DNA of 64,000 bases from an uncultured Ferrovibrio sp. (GCF_937960835.1 NZ_CALGPC010000006.1:248001-312000); one strand, 5' to 3'; shown: positions 24,943 through 34,353, numbered from the stretch's first letter. Program-made: numbers and translations. Notes: generated from the letters alone by a model not told the origin.

Positions 24943-26025
24943 ATGACCAGCCAGCCCCTCGTGAGCGTTGTCACGCCGGTCTATAACGGCGCAGCCTATC
25001 TGGCTGAATGCATTGAGAGCGTGCAGCGCCAGGGCTATGGCAATTACGAGCATGTCATCCTCAACAATGCCAGCAAGGATGACACGCGCGCGATAGCGGA
25101 AAGCTATGCGCGCCGCGACCGGCGCATCCGGGTGATCACCAACGAAGCCACCTTGCCGATCATCGAGAACTGGAACCGCTCGATGCGGCTGATCTCGGAT
25201 GCCAGCGTCTATTGCAAGGTGCTGCATGCCGACGACACGCTCTATCCTCATTGCCTGGAAGAGATGATGCGGGTGGCGCTGGCGCATCCTTCCGTCGGGC
25301 TGGTCGGTTCGCTGCGCCAGCGCGGCGAGGAGGTCGAATGTGGCGGCCTGCCGGCGGACCGGGAAGCCTTCCCCGGCGTCGAAATCGCGCGGCTCTTCCT
25401 GGCGCAGAAGGTTTTCTCCCTGGCGCCAAGCTCCGGGCTGATCCGCGCCGATCTGGTGCGGGCGCGCTATCCGGCCTTCTATCCGACCCAGTTCCTGCAT
25501 GCCGATCTGGCCGCCTATTTCGATCTGCTGGACCGCGTCGATTACGGCTTCGTGCATCAGCTGCTGTGCTTTTCGCGCAAGCACGAGACATCGGTGACGT
25601 CGACAGTCGCCGAGCGCAACCAGACCCTGATGCGCGAATGGCTGGTTTTCCTGAGGGATTACGGCCCGCGCTATTTCAACGCGGCTGAACTGGCCGAGCT
25701 GGAACGCGCGCATCTGCGCCGCTACTACCGCCTGCTGGTGCGCGGCGCGGTCACCGGCCGCGGCGGCTCGTTTCTTCGATATCACCTGGAAGGCTTAAAG
25801 GCCGCCAAGCGCGTGCCGAATGCCTTCGGACTCAGCCGCGCCGTGGCCGCCGAAGTCGCAGCCGCAATCAGCAATCCGGGCAAGCTCTATCACGTTCTCT
25901 CCGGCCGCCAGCCGCCCAGGCCGACGCGTGAGCCAGAGCCGCCCGATGTGCCCATCGCGCCGTTGCTCTCCGCCGTTCAGGACCATCCCGCGCAACATCA
26001 TTCCCCACCGCCAGGCAAGCCATGA
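24943..26025 (+). CDS. GT2-family glycosyltransferase
   Basis: 360 residues from the ATG at 24943 (GGAG six bases before). It is an inverting GT-A enzyme with SVVTPVYNGAAYLAECIESV and HVILNNASKDDT near the N-terminus and a DxD-like motif in VLHADDTLYPHC. The C-terminal 80 residues are proline-rich and probably unstructured. It acts at the cytosolic face in building a surface glycan. It overlaps the next gene by 4 bp. Confidence 0.88.
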   Translation: MTSQPLVSVVTPVYNGAAYLAECIESVQRQGYGNYEHVILNNASKDDTRAIAESYARRDRRIRVITNEATLPIIENWNRSMRLISDASVYCKVLHADDTLYPHCLEEMMRVALAHPSVGLVGSLRQRGEEVECGGLPADREAFPGVEIARLFLAQKVFSLAPSSGLIRADLVRARYPAFYPTQFLHADLAAYFDLLDRVDYGFVHQLLCFSRKHETSVTSTVAERNQTLMREWLVFLRDYGPRYFNAAELAELERAHLRRYYRLLVRGAVTGRGGSFLRYHLEGLKAAKRVPNAFGLSRAVAAEVAAAISNPGKLYHVLSGRQPPRPTREPEPPDVPIAPLLSAVQDHPAQHHSPPPGKP

Positions 26026-27368
26026 TCCGCGTCCTTCATATCTCCCCGGCCGACGGCGATGGCGGCGCGATGGTGGGCGCCTACAAGCTGCACAAGGCGG
26101 TTCAGGCGGCGGGCGTCGACTCGCAGATGCTGGTGCTGCGCAAATACACCGACGATCCGACAGTCATTCCGCGCAGTGGCTCGCCGCGCTCGATTCTTGA
26201 GATCATGCGCGACCCGCTCGATCGCATTCCGCTGAAGATCTACGACTGGTCGCCGCATAACTGGTGGTCGGTCGGCTGGCTGCCCTTCAACATCAGGGAA
26301 GCGGTGGATCGCCTGAAGCCGGACATCGTCCAGTTCCATTGGGCCGGACGCGGAGCCGTGCCGATCAAGACGATCAGCCAGCTTCGGGACTATCCCATCG
26401 TCTGGACCTTGCGCGACATGTGGCCGCTGACCGGCGGCTGCCATTACGCGGGCGATTGCAACAAGTACATGCGCAGCTGCGGCGCCTGCCCGCAGCTTGG
26501 CTCGAAAAGCAATTTCGACATCAGCCGCTGGCAGTGGAAGCGCAAATACCGCGCCTGGCACGGCACGCCGATCACCTATATCGCGCTCAGCAACTGGATC
26601 GCGGAATGCGCCCGGCAAAGCCCGCTGACTTTCGACAACGAGATCACCGTCATTCCGAACGGCGTCGATGTCGACCGCTTCCGGCCGGTGGACAAGATTA
26701 CGGCGCGCCGCATCTGGGGTTTGCCGCTGGATAAGAAGATCATCCTGTTCGGCGCCGTGAACGTGCATGATCCGCGGAAGGGATTCTCCTACTTGTCCAA
26801 GGCCATTCACCTGCTGAACGAGCAGGGGTGGGGAGACAAGGTTCAGCTCGTTGCCTTCGGCAATCCGCTCGGCTCCACGCAGTTCGATTTCCCGGTGCGC
26901 TATGTCGGCCGTCTGCACGACGATCTCAGCCTGGCGCTGCTTTATGCCTGTGCCGATGTCATGGCGGCGCCGTCTGTCTACGAGAATGCCGCCAAGACAG
27001 TTCTGGAGGCGATGGCCTGCGGCGTTCCCGTCGCCGCCTTCGCCAATACCGGCCAGGTCGACCTCATCGATCACAAGCTCAATGGCTATCTGGCGCAGAA
27101 TCTCTCCGCCGAAGATCTGGCGCTAGGCATCGCCTGGTGCTTGGCGGAGGAAAACAGGGACAGTCTCGCGCAGGAAGCACGCGCCAAGGTGCTGCGCTGC
27201 TTCGATATCAGCAAGATCGCGCAACACCATGTCGCGCTCTACGAGCGCCTGATCGCCGCCCGCGGGCGGGCGACGGCAAACGACAGCCTTTCCGGTTTGG
27301 ATGCGGAAGCGGTGCGGTCGATGATCGACGACACGCTGATGCGTCCGCAGAATGGGAGAGTGTCATGA
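26022..27368 (+). CDS. GT4-family glycosyltransferase
   Basis: A 448-residue GT-B enzyme. The N-terminal domain begins RVLHISPADGDGGAMVGAYK. It has the WTLRDMWPLTGGCHYAGDC cysteine-bearing segment common in WcaC-like transferases, and the C-terminal GT4 signature SVYENAAKTVLEAMACGVPV, where the E-x7-E acids contact the donor sugar. It is a retaining transferase for polysaccharide or O-antigen assembly; the sugar is unknown. Its stop overlaps the rfbF ATG. Confidence 0.9.
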   Translation: MIRVLHISPADGDGGAMVGAYKLHKAVQAAGVDSQMLVLRKYTDDPTVIPRSGSPRSILEIMRDPLDRIPLKIYDWSPHNWWSVGWLPFNIREAVDRLKPDIVQFHWAGRGAVPIKTISQLRDYPIVWTLRDMWPLTGGCHYAGDCNKYMRSCGACPQLGSKSNFDISRWQWKRKYRAWHGTPITYIALSNWIAECARQSPLTFDNEITVIPNGVDVDRFRPVDKITARRIWGLPLDKKIILFGAVNVHDPRKGFSYLSKAIHLLNEQGWGDKVQLVAFGNPLGSTQFDFPVRYVGRLHDDLSLALLYACADVMAAPSVYENAAKTVLEAMACGVPVAAFANTGQVDLIDHKLNGYLAQNLSAEDLALGIAWCLAEENRDSLAQEARAKVLRCFDISKIAQHHVALYERLIAARGRATANDSLSGLDAEAVRSMIDDTLMRPQNGRVS

Positions 27369-28138
27369 AGGTAGTCATTCTCGCCGGCGGATTCGGCACC
27401 CGCATCAGCGAGGAGAGTGCGATCAGGCCAAAGCCTCTGGTCGAAATCGGCGGCCAGCCGATCCTCTGGCATATCATGAAGATCTATTCAGCCCATGGAC
27501 TGAACGACTTCATCATCTGCTGCGGCTACAAAGGCAACATGATCAAGCATTACTTCCGCAACTACGCTTTCGAGTTGTCGGATCTTACGCTCGATCTGCG
27601 CAGTAACGACGTCCAGGTGCATAAGAATGGCGTCGAACCCTGGAAAGTGACCCTGATCGATACCGGCCAGGACACCATGACCGGCGGCCGCATCAAGCGG
27701 GTGAAGGATTATATCGGCGACGAAACCTTCTGCCTGACCTATGGCGATGGCGTCGGCGACGTCGACATCAGCGACCTGATCGATTTCCACCGCAAATCCG
27801 GCGCCCTTGCCACCGTGACGGCCGTGCATCAGCCGGGCCGTTTCGGCGCGCTGAACCTGCTGCCGGGCCAGACCCAAGTGAACGGCTTTCGCGAGAAGTC
27901 GAACGAGGACGGCATCTTCATCAATGGCGGCTTCTTCGTGCTGGAGCCGGAAGTGCTCGATTACATCGATGGCGACGACACGGTGTGGGAGCGCGAACCG
28001 CTCGAGAGGCTGGCCGCAGAAGGCAATCTGGTTGCCTACCGGCATCGCGGCTTCTGGCAGCCGATGGATACCCTGCGGGACAAGAGCGTGTTGGAAGGCT
28101 TGTGGCAGAAAGGGGAAGCGCCATGGAAGATCTGGTGA
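27365..28138 (+). CDS. rfbF: Glucose-1-phosphate cytidylyltransferase
   Basis: 257 residues. It makes CDP-glucose from CTP and glucose-1-phosphate. The nucleotidyltransferase start VVILAGGFGTRISEESAIRP and KPLVEIGGQPILWHIMKIY are typical of RfbF, as are DTGQDTMTGGRIKR and YGDGVGDVDI. It is the first step to CDP-3,6-dideoxy or branched sugars. No separate CDP-glucose 4,6-dehydratase (RfbG) is in this locus. Confidence 0.93.
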   Translation: MKVVILAGGFGTRISEESAIRPKPLVEIGGQPILWHIMKIYSAHGLNDFIICCGYKGNMIKHYFRNYAFELSDLTLDLRSNDVQVHKNGVEPWKVTLIDTGQDTMTGGRIKRVKDYIGDETFCLTYGDGVGDVDISDLIDFHRKSGALATVTAVHQPGRFGALNLLPGQTQVNGFREKSNEDGIFINGGFFVLEPEVLDYIDGDDTVWEREPLERLAAEGNLVAYRHRGFWQPMDTLRDKSVLEGLWQKGEAPWKIW

Positions 28139-29229
28139 TGGATACCGAAATCCGGCCGGTGCGCAGCGAGCCGGTGCGCGAAGTGCCGCGCAAGGTGCTT
28201 CTGACCGGCGCGGACGGCTATATCGGCAGCGTGATGGGGCCGCGCCTTGTGGAGCAGGGCTTCGAGGTGACCGGCGTCGATGTTGGGCTTTACCGGGCCG
28301 GCTGGCTGTTCCATGACGGCAAGGACCGTCCGCCGATCCTGATGCGGGATGTGCGCGACCTGAAGCCGCAGGATCTGCGCGGCTATGACGCGGTGGTGCA
28401 TCTGGCCGAGTTGTCCAACGATCCGCTGGGCGAGCACGACCAGGGCCTGACATATGCCATCAATCATGAGGCATCGGTTTCGCTGGCCAAGGCGGCCAAG
28501 GCCGCCGGCGTGCGCCGCTTTGTCTACGCTTCGTCCTGCAGCGTCTATGGCGCAGCTGCGGATGAGGAGCCGCGCACCGAGCTGTCGCCGACCAATCCGC
28601 AGACCGCCTATGCGCGCTGCAAGGTGATGGTCGAGCGCGATGTCAGCGCCTTGGCGGATGCGGATTTCTCGCCGACCTTCCTGCGCCTGTCGACGGCGTT
28701 CGGCGCCTCGCCGCGGATGCGCTTCGACGTGGTGCTGAACAACCTCGCAGGGCTTGCCTGGACCACGGGGAAGATCGCCATGAGCAGCGACGGCACGCCC
28801 TGGCGGCCGCTGGTGCATATCTCGGACATCTCCGATGCGTTCATCGCCGCGCTGAAGGCGCCGTCCAACGCGGTGCATAACCAGATCATCAATGTCGGCA
28901 CCGAGGCCAACAACTATCGCATCCGCGAGATCGCCGAGACCGCAGCGAAGGTTTTCCCTGGCTGCGAAATCTCGTTTGGCGATAACGGCGCCGATAATCG
29001 CAGCTACCGGGTCTCGTTTGCAAAACTTGGCCAGTGCCTGCCGGATTTCCGCTGCCAGTGGACGGCGGAGAAAGGCTTCCGGCAGTTGCGGGCAGTCTTC
29101 GAGCGGATCGCGATGACCGATGCGGTGTTCAACGCGCCGCCTTTCACCCGGCTGAAGCAGCTCCGGCAGTTGCTGGAGACCGGCCAGTTCGACGCCAACC
29201 TGCGGTACAAGCCCTATGAAATTCACTGA
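28123..29229 (+). CDS. NAD-dependent epimerase/dehydratase (extended SDR)
   Basis: 368 residues from the ATG at 28123 (AAGGGGAAG upstream); an ATG at 28138 overlapping the rfbF stop is an alternative. It has a Rossmann motif VLLTGADGYIGSVMGPRLV, VVHLAELSNDP, the catalytic YASSCSVYG serine region and YARCK (Y-x3-K). Extended SDRs epimerise, dehydrate or reduce nucleotide sugars. Placed between RfbF and an RfbC-like protein, it probably acts on a CDP-hexose and might do the dehydration itself. Confidence 0.85.
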   Translation: MEDLVMDTEIRPVRSEPVREVPRKVLLTGADGYIGSVMGPRLVEQGFEVTGVDVGLYRAGWLFHDGKDRPPILMRDVRDLKPQDLRGYDAVVHLAELSNDPLGEHDQGLTYAINHEASVSLAKAAKAAGVRRFVYASSCSVYGAAADEEPRTELSPTNPQTAYARCKVMVERDVSALADADFSPTFLRLSTAFGASPRMRFDVVLNNLAGLAWTTGKIAMSSDGTPWRPLVHISDISDAFIAALKAPSNAVHNQIINVGTEANNYRIREIAETAAKVFPGCEISFGDNGADNRSYRVSFAKLGQCLPDFRCQWTAEKGFRQLRAVFERIAMTDAVFNAPPFTRLKQLRQLLETGQFDANLRYKPYEIH

Positions 29230-29761
29230 GACCAAACTGCCCGGCGCTTTCATCATTGACCTGGAGCGGCGCGAGGACGACCGCGGGTTCTTTGCCCGCG
29301 TCTGGTGCCGCAAGGAGTTTCTCGATCACGGTATCGATATCGACATCCTGCAGGGCAACCTGTCGGTCAACCCGGTACCCGGCACGCTGCGCGGCATGCA
29401 TTACCAGGAGAAGCCTTATGGCGAGGCCAAGCTGGTCCGCTGCCAGCGCGGCGCGATCTATGACGTGATCGTCGACCTGCGGCCCGGCTCGCCCACCTTC
29501 CGGCAATGGATCGGCGTCGAGCTGACGGCTGAGTCCCACCGGATGCTGTACGTGCCCGACGGCTTTGCCCATGGCTTCCAGACCCTGGTCGAGAATTCGG
29601 AAGTGAATTATCTGGTGTCGCAATACTACACGCCGGATGCTGGCCGGGGTGTGCGCTACGACGATCCGGTGCTGAATATCACCTGGCCGCTGCCGGTCAG
29701 CCGGATCTCCGAGCAGGACAAGGGCTGGCCCTTGCTGGCAGCAACCGTTCCCGCTGAATAA
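29216..29761 (+). CDS. rfbC: dTDP-4-dehydrorhamnose 3,5-epimerase family protein
   Basis: A 181-residue RmlC-type cupin. FFARVWCRKEF, the catalytic histidine region GTLRGMHYQEKPYGEAKLVR, YDVIVDLRPGSPTF and the LYVPDGFAHGFQTL segment are all present. It epimerises C3/C5 of 4-keto sugars. Since RmlA, RmlB and RmlD are absent here, the natural substrate may be a CDP-4-keto sugar made by the neighbours, so the dTDP name is family-based. It overlaps the SDR by 14 bp. Confidence 0.87.
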   Translation: MKFTETKLPGAFIIDLERREDDRGFFARVWCRKEFLDHGIDIDILQGNLSVNPVPGTLRGMHYQEKPYGEAKLVRCQRGAIYDVIVDLRPGSPTFRQWIGVELTAESHRMLYVPDGFAHGFQTLVENSEVNYLVSQYYTPDAGRGVRYDDPVLNITWPLPVSRISEQDKGWPLLAATVPAE

Positions 29762-29785
29762 GCCTGAATAGCGTTGATGTGATGG

Positions 29786-29813
29786 CGCCGTCATCCCTGC
29801 GAGGATGACGGCG
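29786..29813. terminator. Hairpin between convergent rfbC and flippase genes
   Basis: An 11-bp perfect stem, CGCCGTCATCC at 29786-29796 with GGATGACGGCG at 29803-29813, has a six-base loop. No T-run follows. It overlaps the last codons of the flippase gene. It may end transcription in both directions or be one of the common CCGTCATCC repeats. Confidence 0.5.
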
Positions 29814-31260
29814 TTATCATAATTCGCCCGGTGCTGATCACGTCGCGCACCAGCGCCGGAGCGAAGAGGCGGGCAGCCCCGATATAGAGCGCCACGCCAA
29901 CCCCGATGGCGATGGTCAGTTGCAGCGGCGCGCCATATCCAGCCGGCAGGGCCCATAATGTGGCTGCGACGCCGGCGGCCATGGCGGCGGTGGCTGCCAG
30001 GGCTGGCGTCGCCATGCCCAGCATCGCGGGCATCGAAATGCCCAGGAAGCGGTGCATGACATAGATGTGGATCGGCATCAGCGACACCGACTTGCAGACC
30101 CAGAAGATCGCCACCGCAGCGATGCCGAAGAATTGCGACATCACGACGATGCCGGTCATGCCGATGGTGAAATACAGGATCGCGCTATACAGCGCCCAGG
30201 CCGGCTTGCCCAGCGCGCGATAGCCGGCGCTGAAGAACATCAGATAGAAGGCCGGCAGCATGTCGAGCGCCAGAATGCCGAAAAGCGGGATGCTTTCCTC
30301 CCACTTGGCGCCGAACATGACCTGAATAGCGGGCTCGGCCGTTACCGCCATGCCGGCGCCGATGGGAAAGCCGATCAGACAGCTCATCTTGGTGGCGCGG
30401 GTGAAGGCGCGCACCAGCGCCGGGCGGTCATGCTGCAGCTTGGCGAAGGTGCTGAAGGCGACCTGATAGACGGCCGAGGCGATCAGCGCGCGCACCAGCT
30501 GCACCATGCGCCAGGCGACGCTGAAATGGCCCAGGATGACGGTACCGAACATGCTGCCGACCAGCAGGTTCATCATCTGCTCGCCCAGTGCCGAGATCAC
30601 CTGGCTGGTGGAAACATGGAAGCCGAATTCACCCATCTCGCGCAGACGCTGCAGCGAGAAGCGAAAATGCGGCCGCCAGCGCGCCGCGATCACCACGGCT
30701 GCGCTGCTGATCACCGCGGCAATCAACTGCTGGCCGACCAGGCTCCAGAGCCCAAAGCCGGTCAGCGCCATGATCACGCTCGCCACCGCGCCGATGGCCC
30801 GCCCGGAGACATTGCAGATCGCCAGGGTGCGGAAACGCAGATCGCGTCGGAAAATGGCAATCGGCACGGCACCCAGCGAATTGACGATCAAGAGCGTAGA
30901 AAGCCACGGCATGATGACGGCGAGTTTGGGCTCATTCAGCCATTGGGCCGCCGTATCCGCGCCCAGGGTACAGAGAAGGCAGAGCAGGATGGCCGTGCCC
31001 AGCGTGCTCCAGAAGCCGGTATCGAGATGCTCGGGCGTCAGGCGCAACTGCAGGACGATGGCATCGACGAAGCCATAGGCGATGATCAGGTTGAAGATGA
31101 TGATGAAGGCGCTGGCCAGTGCCACCGCGCCGATATCGCCGGGCTCCAGGATACGCGCCAGGATGATGAAGGAGCCCAGCGACAGGATGGCGACGCCGAC
31201 GCTTTCGGTGGCCGACCAGAGTACCCCTTTGATGCTGCGCGTCTTCAGACCATCCGTCAT
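29791..31260 (-). CDS. Lipopolysaccharide/O-unit flippase, MOP superfamily (Wzx/WzxC-like)
   Basis: 489 residues from the ATG at 31260 (GGGGTGA upstream). About 12-14 hydrophobic segments in two halves are present, with the N-terminal LKTRSIKGVLWSATESVGVA typical of WzxC/Wzx-like exporters. It would flip lipid-linked sugar units across the inner membrane. It converges on the sugar operon and is probably its exporter. No ligase or polymerase is visible nearby. Confidence 0.87.
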   Translation of the reverse strand: MTDGLKTRSIKGVLWSATESVGVAILSLGSFIILARILEPGDIGAVALASAFIIIFNLIIAYGFVDAIVLQLRLTPEHLDTGFWSTLGTAILLCLLCTLGADTAAQWLNEPKLAVIMPWLSTLLIVNSLGAVPIAIFRRDLRFRTLAICNVSGRAIGAVASVIMALTGFGLWSLVGQQLIAAVISSAAVVIAARWRPHFRFSLQRLREMGEFGFHVSTSQVISALGEQMMNLLVGSMFGTVILGHFSVAWRMVQLVRALIASAVYQVAFSTFAKLQHDRPALVRAFTRATKMSCLIGFPIGAGMAVTAEPAIQVMFGAKWEESIPLFGILALDMLPAFYLMFFSAGYRALGKPAWALYSAILYFTIGMTGIVVMSQFFGIAAVAIFWVCKSVSLMPIHIYVMHRFLGISMPAMLGMATPALAATAAMAAGVAATLWALPAGYGAPLQLTIAIGVGVALYIGAARLFAPALVRDVISTGRIMITPSSSQG

Positions 31261-31447
31261 GTCACCCCATTCCACTCCTCTCAGACCCGATCAGACCTGG
31301 CAGCGGGCTGCCTGCAGCAGCCGACCATGCCCCAGGCGCAGACCGGAATCATGATCTTCACGCGTGATCATAAAGAGACGGCGTCAGTGCAGGCTGTGAC
31401 ATCCGTGGGTTGCTGAATTCCGCGGCAATCGGTCATTCGATTGGCAG

Positions 31448-31723
31448 TCAGGTCCTGCTGTCAGGATCGCTGCGACGACGGTTGCGGAAGGCCGGCATCG
31501 CTGTGCTGGGCTGGCTGATCGAGACCGGATCGCTGGCAGGGAAACTGTCCACCAGGCCTTCGTCCAGTTCCTCTTCCTGCTGCAGGCGCTCGGGTGAATA
31601 GGCCTGTTTGGCACGCCCGCGGGCCAGCCGCTCGCGGGCCTGTTTCTGGCGCGCCTGTCTTTGGCGGGTTTGTTTCTGATAGGAGAGATCCTGCTCGGAT
31701 TTCGGCTGCATGGTCGGCTCCAT
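31448..31723 (-). CDS. Small polar hypothetical protein with SFPASDP motif
   Basis: About 91 residues; starts at 31723 or 31714 are both served by GGAG sequences. The first half is rich in Q, R and A and likely forms a basic helix (QARQKQARERLARGRAKQ). The C-terminal part carries LDEGLVDSFPASDPVS, a short motif found in many small alphaproteobacterial proteins of unknown function. A few short signature residues support it being real rather than a shadow frame. Confidence 0.6.
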   Translation of the reverse strand: MEPTMQPKSEQDLSYQKQTRQRQARQKQARERLARGRAKQAYSPERLQQEEELDEGLVDSFPASDPVSISQPSTAMPAFRNRRRSDPDSRT

Positions 31724-31939
31724 CACGGCGTCGTCTCCATGACATAGTGCCGTTGACATATGGTCCAGGGGTGACACGCCAAGGCCGCGCCTTCTGCTCC
31801 CCTCGATGACCTGCCGCGTTATGCGCTGGTGCAGAGGGCGTGAAATGGCGCTATGGTCATCCCCTCACGTCGGCCGGGTGTCCGCCCGGTCCAATCAGCG
31901 ACCTCCCATCGCAAAAAGACCAGCCGCCTGCAGCACCCC

Positions 31940-33136
31940 ATGCCAGTCCTTCCAGCCCAACGGCCATCCACCGTCATTCTCGTCGCCATTTCCGCGCTGG
32001 GGCCGCTGGCCCTCAACATCTTCATGCCGTCGATGCCCGGACTGGCCAGGCAGTTCGGCGTTGATTACGGCATGGTGCAGCTCACCCTGACCCTTTATCT
32101 GATCGGACTGGGTGTGGCGCAGTTGATCTATGGTCCGCTCAGCGACCGCTATGGCCGCCGTCCGGTGCTGCTCTGCGGATTGGCGCTCTATCTGGTGGGC
32201 AGCCTGCTTTCCACCCTGGCACCATCGATTGCCGTGCTGATCCTTGGCCGCATGCTGCAGGCCATCGGCGGCTGCTCGGGTCTGGTGCTCGGCCGCGCGA
32301 TCATCCGCGATCTATATGACCGCGAACGCTCGGCCGCGATGATCGGCTATGTCACCATGGCGATGTCGCTGGCGCCGATGCTGGCGCCGGCCATCGGCGG
32401 CTATCTGGATACGCTGTTCGGCTGGCGCGCCAGTTTCGCCTTCTGCAGCCTGATCGGCGCCGTCATCCTGGGCTGGGTCGCGCTCGCGCTGCCCGAAACC
32501 CTGGCCGAGCGCGGCAGTCCCGGCTTTGGGGCATTGCTGCGCAGCTATGCCGGGCTGATCCGCTCGCCGGTCTTCTGCGGCTATGCCCTGCAGACGGCCT
32601 TCACCTCCGGCGTCTTCTTCGCCTTCATCGCCGGAGCGCCCTTCGTCGTGGTCACCGTTCTGGGCCTGCCGCCTTCCAGCTACGGGCTTTGGTTCGTCGT
32701 GGTCTCGCTCGGCTATCTCGCCGGCAATTTCCTCACTGGGCGTTTTTCCGTGCGGTTTGGCATCGATCGCATGATCGCCGCCGGCGCCATCACCGGCCTG
32801 TTGGGGATTACGGCCCTGGCGGTTACGGGATGGTTCGGATTGCTTACTCTGCCGGCGATTTTCCTGCCCATGGCGGTGGTCGGGCTTGCCAACGGCCTCA
32901 CCCTTCCGAATGGCACCGCTGGTGCGGTTTCGGTCAATCCGCGCGCCGCAGGGACGGCTGCCGGCCTGTCCGGCGCGCTGCAGATGCTGGTCGGAGCGGG
33001 GGCTGCCGTGGTGGTCGGCTATGGCCAGGATATCGACCCCAGCCAGTATCCGATGATCTGGACCATGCTGGCCAGCGGCCTGCTTTCAGTGGCCAGTTTC
33101 CTGCTCGCGCTGCGGTTTCGCCGCCGCCGCGGATAG
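31940..33136 (+). CDS. Bcr/CflA-family MFS drug exporter
   Basis: 398 residues from the ATG at 31940; upstream in-frame codons encode a polar stretch unlike an MFS start. Twelve hydrophobic segments are present. The TM1 region NIFMPSMPGLARQF is typical of Bcr/CflA, the MFS loop motif appears as GPLSDRYGRRPVL, and RMLQAIGGCSGLVLGRAIIRD is in TM4. It is predicted to be a proton-driven exporter of small molecules in the inner membrane, substrate unknown. Confidence 0.9.
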   Translation: MPVLPAQRPSTVILVAISALGPLALNIFMPSMPGLARQFGVDYGMVQLTLTLYLIGLGVAQLIYGPLSDRYGRRPVLLCGLALYLVGSLLSTLAPSIAVLILGRMLQAIGGCSGLVLGRAIIRDLYDRERSAAMIGYVTMAMSLAPMLAPAIGGYLDTLFGWRASFAFCSLIGAVILGWVALALPETLAERGSPGFGALLRSYAGLIRSPVFCGYALQTAFTSGVFFAFIAGAPFVVVTVLGLPPSSYGLWFVVVSLGYLAGNFLTGRFSVRFGIDRMIAAGAITGLLGITALAVTGWFGLLTLPAIFLPMAVVGLANGLTLPNGTAGAVSVNPRAAGTAAGLSGALQMLVGAGAAVVVGYGQDIDPSQYPMIWTMLASGLLSVASFLLALRFRRRRG

Positions 33137-33334
33137 TTTTGCCAGGACGCGAATGCCCAAAACCCGCATGGATGGCGGCTCCGATTCGGGTGGGGTGTTG
33201 CAAAGCCGCATAACTAGCGGATTTTTTCGTATTGCCGATGGGCAAGTGCCCAAAGCGGTGCTATGGAGGATTCCGGGAAACAACTCCCGATTCGCAAATA
33301 ACAAGCGTTTGACGCATCTTTTGAGGAGAGAGCT

Positions 33335-33637
33335 ATGGCTAAAGCGGCCGCCACCAAAACGGTCACCGTGACCGCCAAACAGATCGCCACTGCGCTGGCG
33401 GAGAAGCATGAGCTGCAGAAGAAGTCCACGGTCGCCCTGTTCGACGAATTCTTCGCTGCCGTGACCAAGTCGCTGAAGAAGGGCGAGCGCGTCCGCCTCG
33501 GCGATCTCGGCATCATGCAGGTCCGCAAGCGCGCTGCCCGCATGGGCCGCAACCCGCAGACCGGCGAGCCGATCAAGATCAAGGCTTCCAAGAAGGTTGC
33601 CTTCCGGGCCAGCAAGGTTCTGAAGGACGCGATCTAA
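33335..33637 (+). CDS. HU-family DNA-binding protein
   Basis: A 100-residue nucleoid protein with an alanine/threonine-rich N-terminal addition before the HU fold. TAKQIATALAEKHELQKKST, GERVRLGDLGIMQVRKRAA and the DNA-contacting arm GRNPQTGEPIKIKASKKVAF are clear. The ATG follows GAGGAGAG. The gap upstream (33137-33334) holds a TGGGCA/TGCCCA dyad at 33239-33252 and presumably the promoter. A strong terminator follows. Confidence 0.95.
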   Translation: MAKAAATKTVTVTAKQIATALAEKHELQKKSTVALFDEFFAAVTKSLKKGERVRLGDLGIMQVRKRAARMGRNPQTGEPIKIKASKKVAFRASKVLKDAI

Positions 33638-33664
33638 GTCGCTCCGCAAGGACGACAGCGATCA

Positions 33665-33694
33665 GGGGCCTGCCGCGCGGCGGGCCCCTTTTTT
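33665..33694 (+). terminator. Rho-independent terminator of HU gene
   Basis: A GC-rich stem (GGGGCC...GGCCCC with one mismatch region) at 33665-33688 is followed by six T at 33689-33694, 28 bp after the HU stop. Confidence 0.88.
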
Positions 33695-33763
33695 ATTGCC
33701 CTCTTTGCCTTTATTGCCCTCTTTGCCTTTATTGCCCTCTTTGCCTTTATTGCCCTGTTTGCC
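33692..33763. repeat. Four tandem copies of an 18-bp unit
   Basis: TTTATTGCCCTCTTTGCC is repeated four times without gaps (33692-33709, 33710-33727, 33728-33745, 33746-33763); only the last copy differs (CTG for CTC). It begins inside the T-run of the HU terminator. No gene is seen from here to 33939. Confidence 0.9.
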
Positions 33764-33939
33764 CGGCTTGTGCGCATAGCGCCGCCGTGCCGAAGGCCTT
33801 CCCCGATGCAATGCCTGGATCAACATCCGCGCAATGGGCCTGGCTTGCCTCTGGAAAACCCGATTCGTTTGGGGGCGGGGCGCTTATCCTGTGGGCGAAA
33901 CTCTAGTCCGCGAGGATTTTGCACGGTATTCTTCGCCTT

Positions 33940-34353
33940 ATGGGTATCCTTTCATCTCTTCTTGGCGCCATTGGCCTCGGCGGAAAGAAAGAGGCCGTTA
34001 ATATGCGTCAGACCCCCTCGGGGATGCGCGTGGGTGAGGTCGTCGTCGGCACCGGCGACAAGGCCGAACCGGGCAAATTCGTCTCGGTCCATTATTCCGG
34101 CTGGCTGTGGGAGAATAACAAGCCCACCCGGATGTTTGATTCCTCCTACAAGCGCGGCCAGCCCTTCGAGTTTCAGCTCGGCCAGGGCAAGGTGATCAAG
34201 GGCTGGGACGAAGGCGTCGCCTATATGAAGGTGGGCGGCAAGCGCGCTTTGCTTATTCCGCCCTATCTGGGCTATGGCGCGCGCGGCAACGGCCGCATCA
34301 TTCCACCCAATGCGACGCTGTTCTTCGAAATTGAATTGATCGGCGTAAAATAA
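33940..34353 (+). CDS. FKBP-type peptidyl-prolyl isomerase
   Basis: 137 residues from the ATG at 33940; a TTG at 33919 is less likely. A short hydrophobic N-terminus (MGILSSLLGAIGLGG), not a clear signal peptide, precedes one FKBP domain: VSVHYSGWLW, FDSSYKRGQPFEFQLGQG, VIKGWDEGVAYMKVGGKR, IPPYLGYG, and IPPNATLFFEIEL. It catalyses proline isomerisation. The aromatic pocket residues are mostly kept. It is the first of two adjacent FKBP genes, 143 bp apart. Confidence 0.88.
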   Translation: MGILSSLLGAIGLGGKKEAVNMRQTPSGMRVGEVVVGTGDKAEPGKFVSVHYSGWLWENNKPTRMFDSSYKRGQPFEFQLGQGKVIKGWDEGVAYMKVGGKRALLIPPYLGYGARGNGRIIPPNATLFFEIELIGVK

